Below are positions 5,389 through 6,236 of a stretch of DNA of 6,236 bases, in pieces. The translations under genes and the position numbers were made by a program. How positions within the stretch are numbered: the stretch's first letter is position 1; each line of letters starts with the position of its first letter. Below the pieces are notes generated by a model, which saw nothing but the letters and a program-made list of their open reading frames with translations, made no database searches and had not been told where the DNA came from. The DNA is from Elusimicrobiota bacterium. Its GTDB lineage: Bacteria; Elusimicrobiota; Elusimicrobia; F11. The stretch is taken from assembly GCA_022709485.1 (NCBI GenBank), contig JAKLIS010000088.1:1-6236 (forward strand), in the 5' to 3' direction.

Positions 5389-6236
5389 TTAACAGCTCCG
5401 GGTGCTTGCATATGGACTCCCGCCATATGGGGTCCATGGTGAAGCGACATGTTCTTTAGAATCTCCAACGCCAATTCCAGAGCGTTGCGGCCGTGTTCTC
5501 CCCCGACAAGCGGCTGGACGCCGTTTTCAATGCAATAAATGAAATGCTCCAATTCGCGCCGGAGCGGATCGTATTTTTCAAGGCGGGGATGAATGGCTTC
5601 AACATCCAGAAGAGACTTAAAAACGGGTCCTTTTCGTTTATAAATTTTGAGACTTCTTTCGGAGTAATCCAATGAAAGATACGCGTCGGGCTGGAAGACT
5701 CTAATTTTTCGATATTTTTTTAAGGTGACTCGGCTGGCTGACAAATCCGCGCGGCAGCCATTTTGAAAATACAGTGTGGCTTTGACAATATCTTCATGAT
5801 CGCTGATGACTCTTCCCCCCACGGCATCCAACCGAATCACGGGCTCCTTCACCATGGAACAAATAATGTCGAGATCATGGATCATCAAATCTAATACCAC
5901 GCCCACGTGGGATACCCTCGGGTCATAAGGGCCGAGCCGGCTCACTTCAATAAAGACAGGTTTTTTAACGTGTTTTGCCATTTCTACCACCGCTGGATTA
6001 AATCGCTCAATATGCCCCACCTGTAGGGTTAAATTATTTTTTTTCGCCAGCTCAATAAGTTCTTCGGCTTCTTCAACAGTGGAGGTGAGCGGTTTTTCAA
6101 CCAGACAATGAACGCCTCTTTCAAGAAAGTATTTGGCCACAACGAAGTGGGCGGGAGTGGGAACGGCGATAGTCACCGCGTCCAGTTCGTCCGCCATTTG
6201 TTCCATTGAATGGAAAACATTTGTTTTATTTTTTTC
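5385..6236 (-). CDS. Gfo/Idh/MocA-family NAD(P)-dependent oxidoreductase, 5' end beyond window; possible GnnA-like sugar 3-dehydrogenase
   Basis: The frame is open to the right edge, so the 283 residues seen here are the C-terminal part. The missing piece is probably about 50 residues holding the first Rossmann strand and G-x-G-x-x-G. In-window numbering shows the family core: I-A-V-P-T-P-A-H at 23-30, V-E-K-P-L at 46-50 containing the catalytic-type Lys48, V-G-H-I-E-R-F-N-P-A at 73-82, and M-I-H-D-L-D at 118-123 with the conserved Asp/His pair. The ATG at 6206 is internal, since it falls after the expected nucleotide-binding motif and codons upstream remain in frame. These enzymes oxidise or reduce sugar hydroxyls. 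The 4-nt overlap with lpxB points to UDP-GlcNAc-type substrates; GnnA, which makes the 3-keto precursor of UDP-GlcNAc3N for amide-linked lipid A, is the most attractive reading but is unproven. The C terminus is His/Met-rich (H-H-G-P-H-M-A-G-V-H-M). Confidence 0.9.
   Translation of the reverse strand, partial: EKNKTNVFHSMEQMADELDAVTIAVPTPAHFVVAKYFLERGVHCLVEKPLTSTVEEAEELIELAKKNNLTLQVGHIERFNPAVVEMAKHVKKPVFIEVSRLGPYDPRVSHVGVVLDLMIHDLDIICSMVKEPVIRLDAVGGRVISDHEDIVKATLYFQNGCRADLSASRVTLKKYRKIRVFQPDAYLSLDYSERSLKIYKRKGPVFKSLLDVEAIHPRLEKYDPLRRELEHFIYCIENGVQPLVGGEHGRNALELALEILKNMSLHHGPHMAGVHMQAPGAVK
5412..5437 (-). other. Imperfect inverted repeat ahead of lpxB
   Basis: Within the last codons of the oxidoreductase gene, the arms at 5412-5417 and 5432-5437 pair over six bases. 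After a one-base bulge, three more G-C pairs form (5419-5421 with 5429-5431) around a 7-nt loop. The hairpin ends 24 nt before the lpxB start and leaves the GGAG site free. It lacks a U-tract, so it is not a terminator. It may be only a by-product of the coding sequence. Confidence 0.3.

Noticed and set aside
5385..6206. ATG at 6206 as the true start of the oxidoreductase
   Set aside because: The frame stays open to the window edge, and starting here would delete the whole nucleotide-binding G-x-G-x-x-G segment expected in this family.

Overview
The window is a compact, single-direction gene block. All seven genes lie on the minus strand and read from right to left: an oxidoreductase of the Gfo/Idh/MocA family (its 5' end is off the right edge), lpxB, an msbA-type ABC exporter, thiS, thiG, a probable outer-membrane beta-barrel protein, and the start of recG (its 3' end is off the left edge). 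Junctions are extremely tight: 4-nt overlap, 3 nt, 3 nt, 5 nt, a probable 4-nt overlap and 15 nt. I see no gap large enough for an internal promoter or a terminator, so the block is best read as part of one polycistronic operon. No stretch over 300 bases lacks a gene. I see no RNA genes, mobile elements, CRISPR arrays or long repeats.

The host is a diderm (Gram-negative-type) bacterium, because it carries LpxB, an MsbA-like flippase and a secreted barrel-like protein. Base composition is moderate (by eye a little under half G+C). The proteins look divergent from proteobacterial references (for example the LpxB motif variants). Together with the dense mixed-function operon, this would suit an uncultured deep-branching lineage such as Omnitrophota or Elusimicrobiota. 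That placement is inference and weak.

Functionally, the right half (3.7 kb) is a lipid A module: the oxidoreductase probably modifies or prepares a nucleotide sugar, LpxB joins the two glucosamine units, and the MsbA-like exporter flips the lipid across the inner membrane. The middle (about 1 kb) encodes the sulfur carrier ThiS and thiazole synthase ThiG of thiamin biosynthesis. The left part encodes a secreted barrel-like protein and the N-terminal wedge-domain region of the RecG helicase.

The genes are mostly recognisable and ordinary, and I do not see an undescribed defence or mobile system. The points most worth a second look are the barrel gene, whose signal peptide is encoded upstream of any ATG/GTG/TTG and which seems to start at ATA (or ATT) overlapping the thiG stop codon; the oxidoreductase coupled to lpxB, a possible GnnA-type enzyme; the altered D-x-P-D-F-N block of LpxB; and the insertion of thiS-thiG into a cell-envelope operon.
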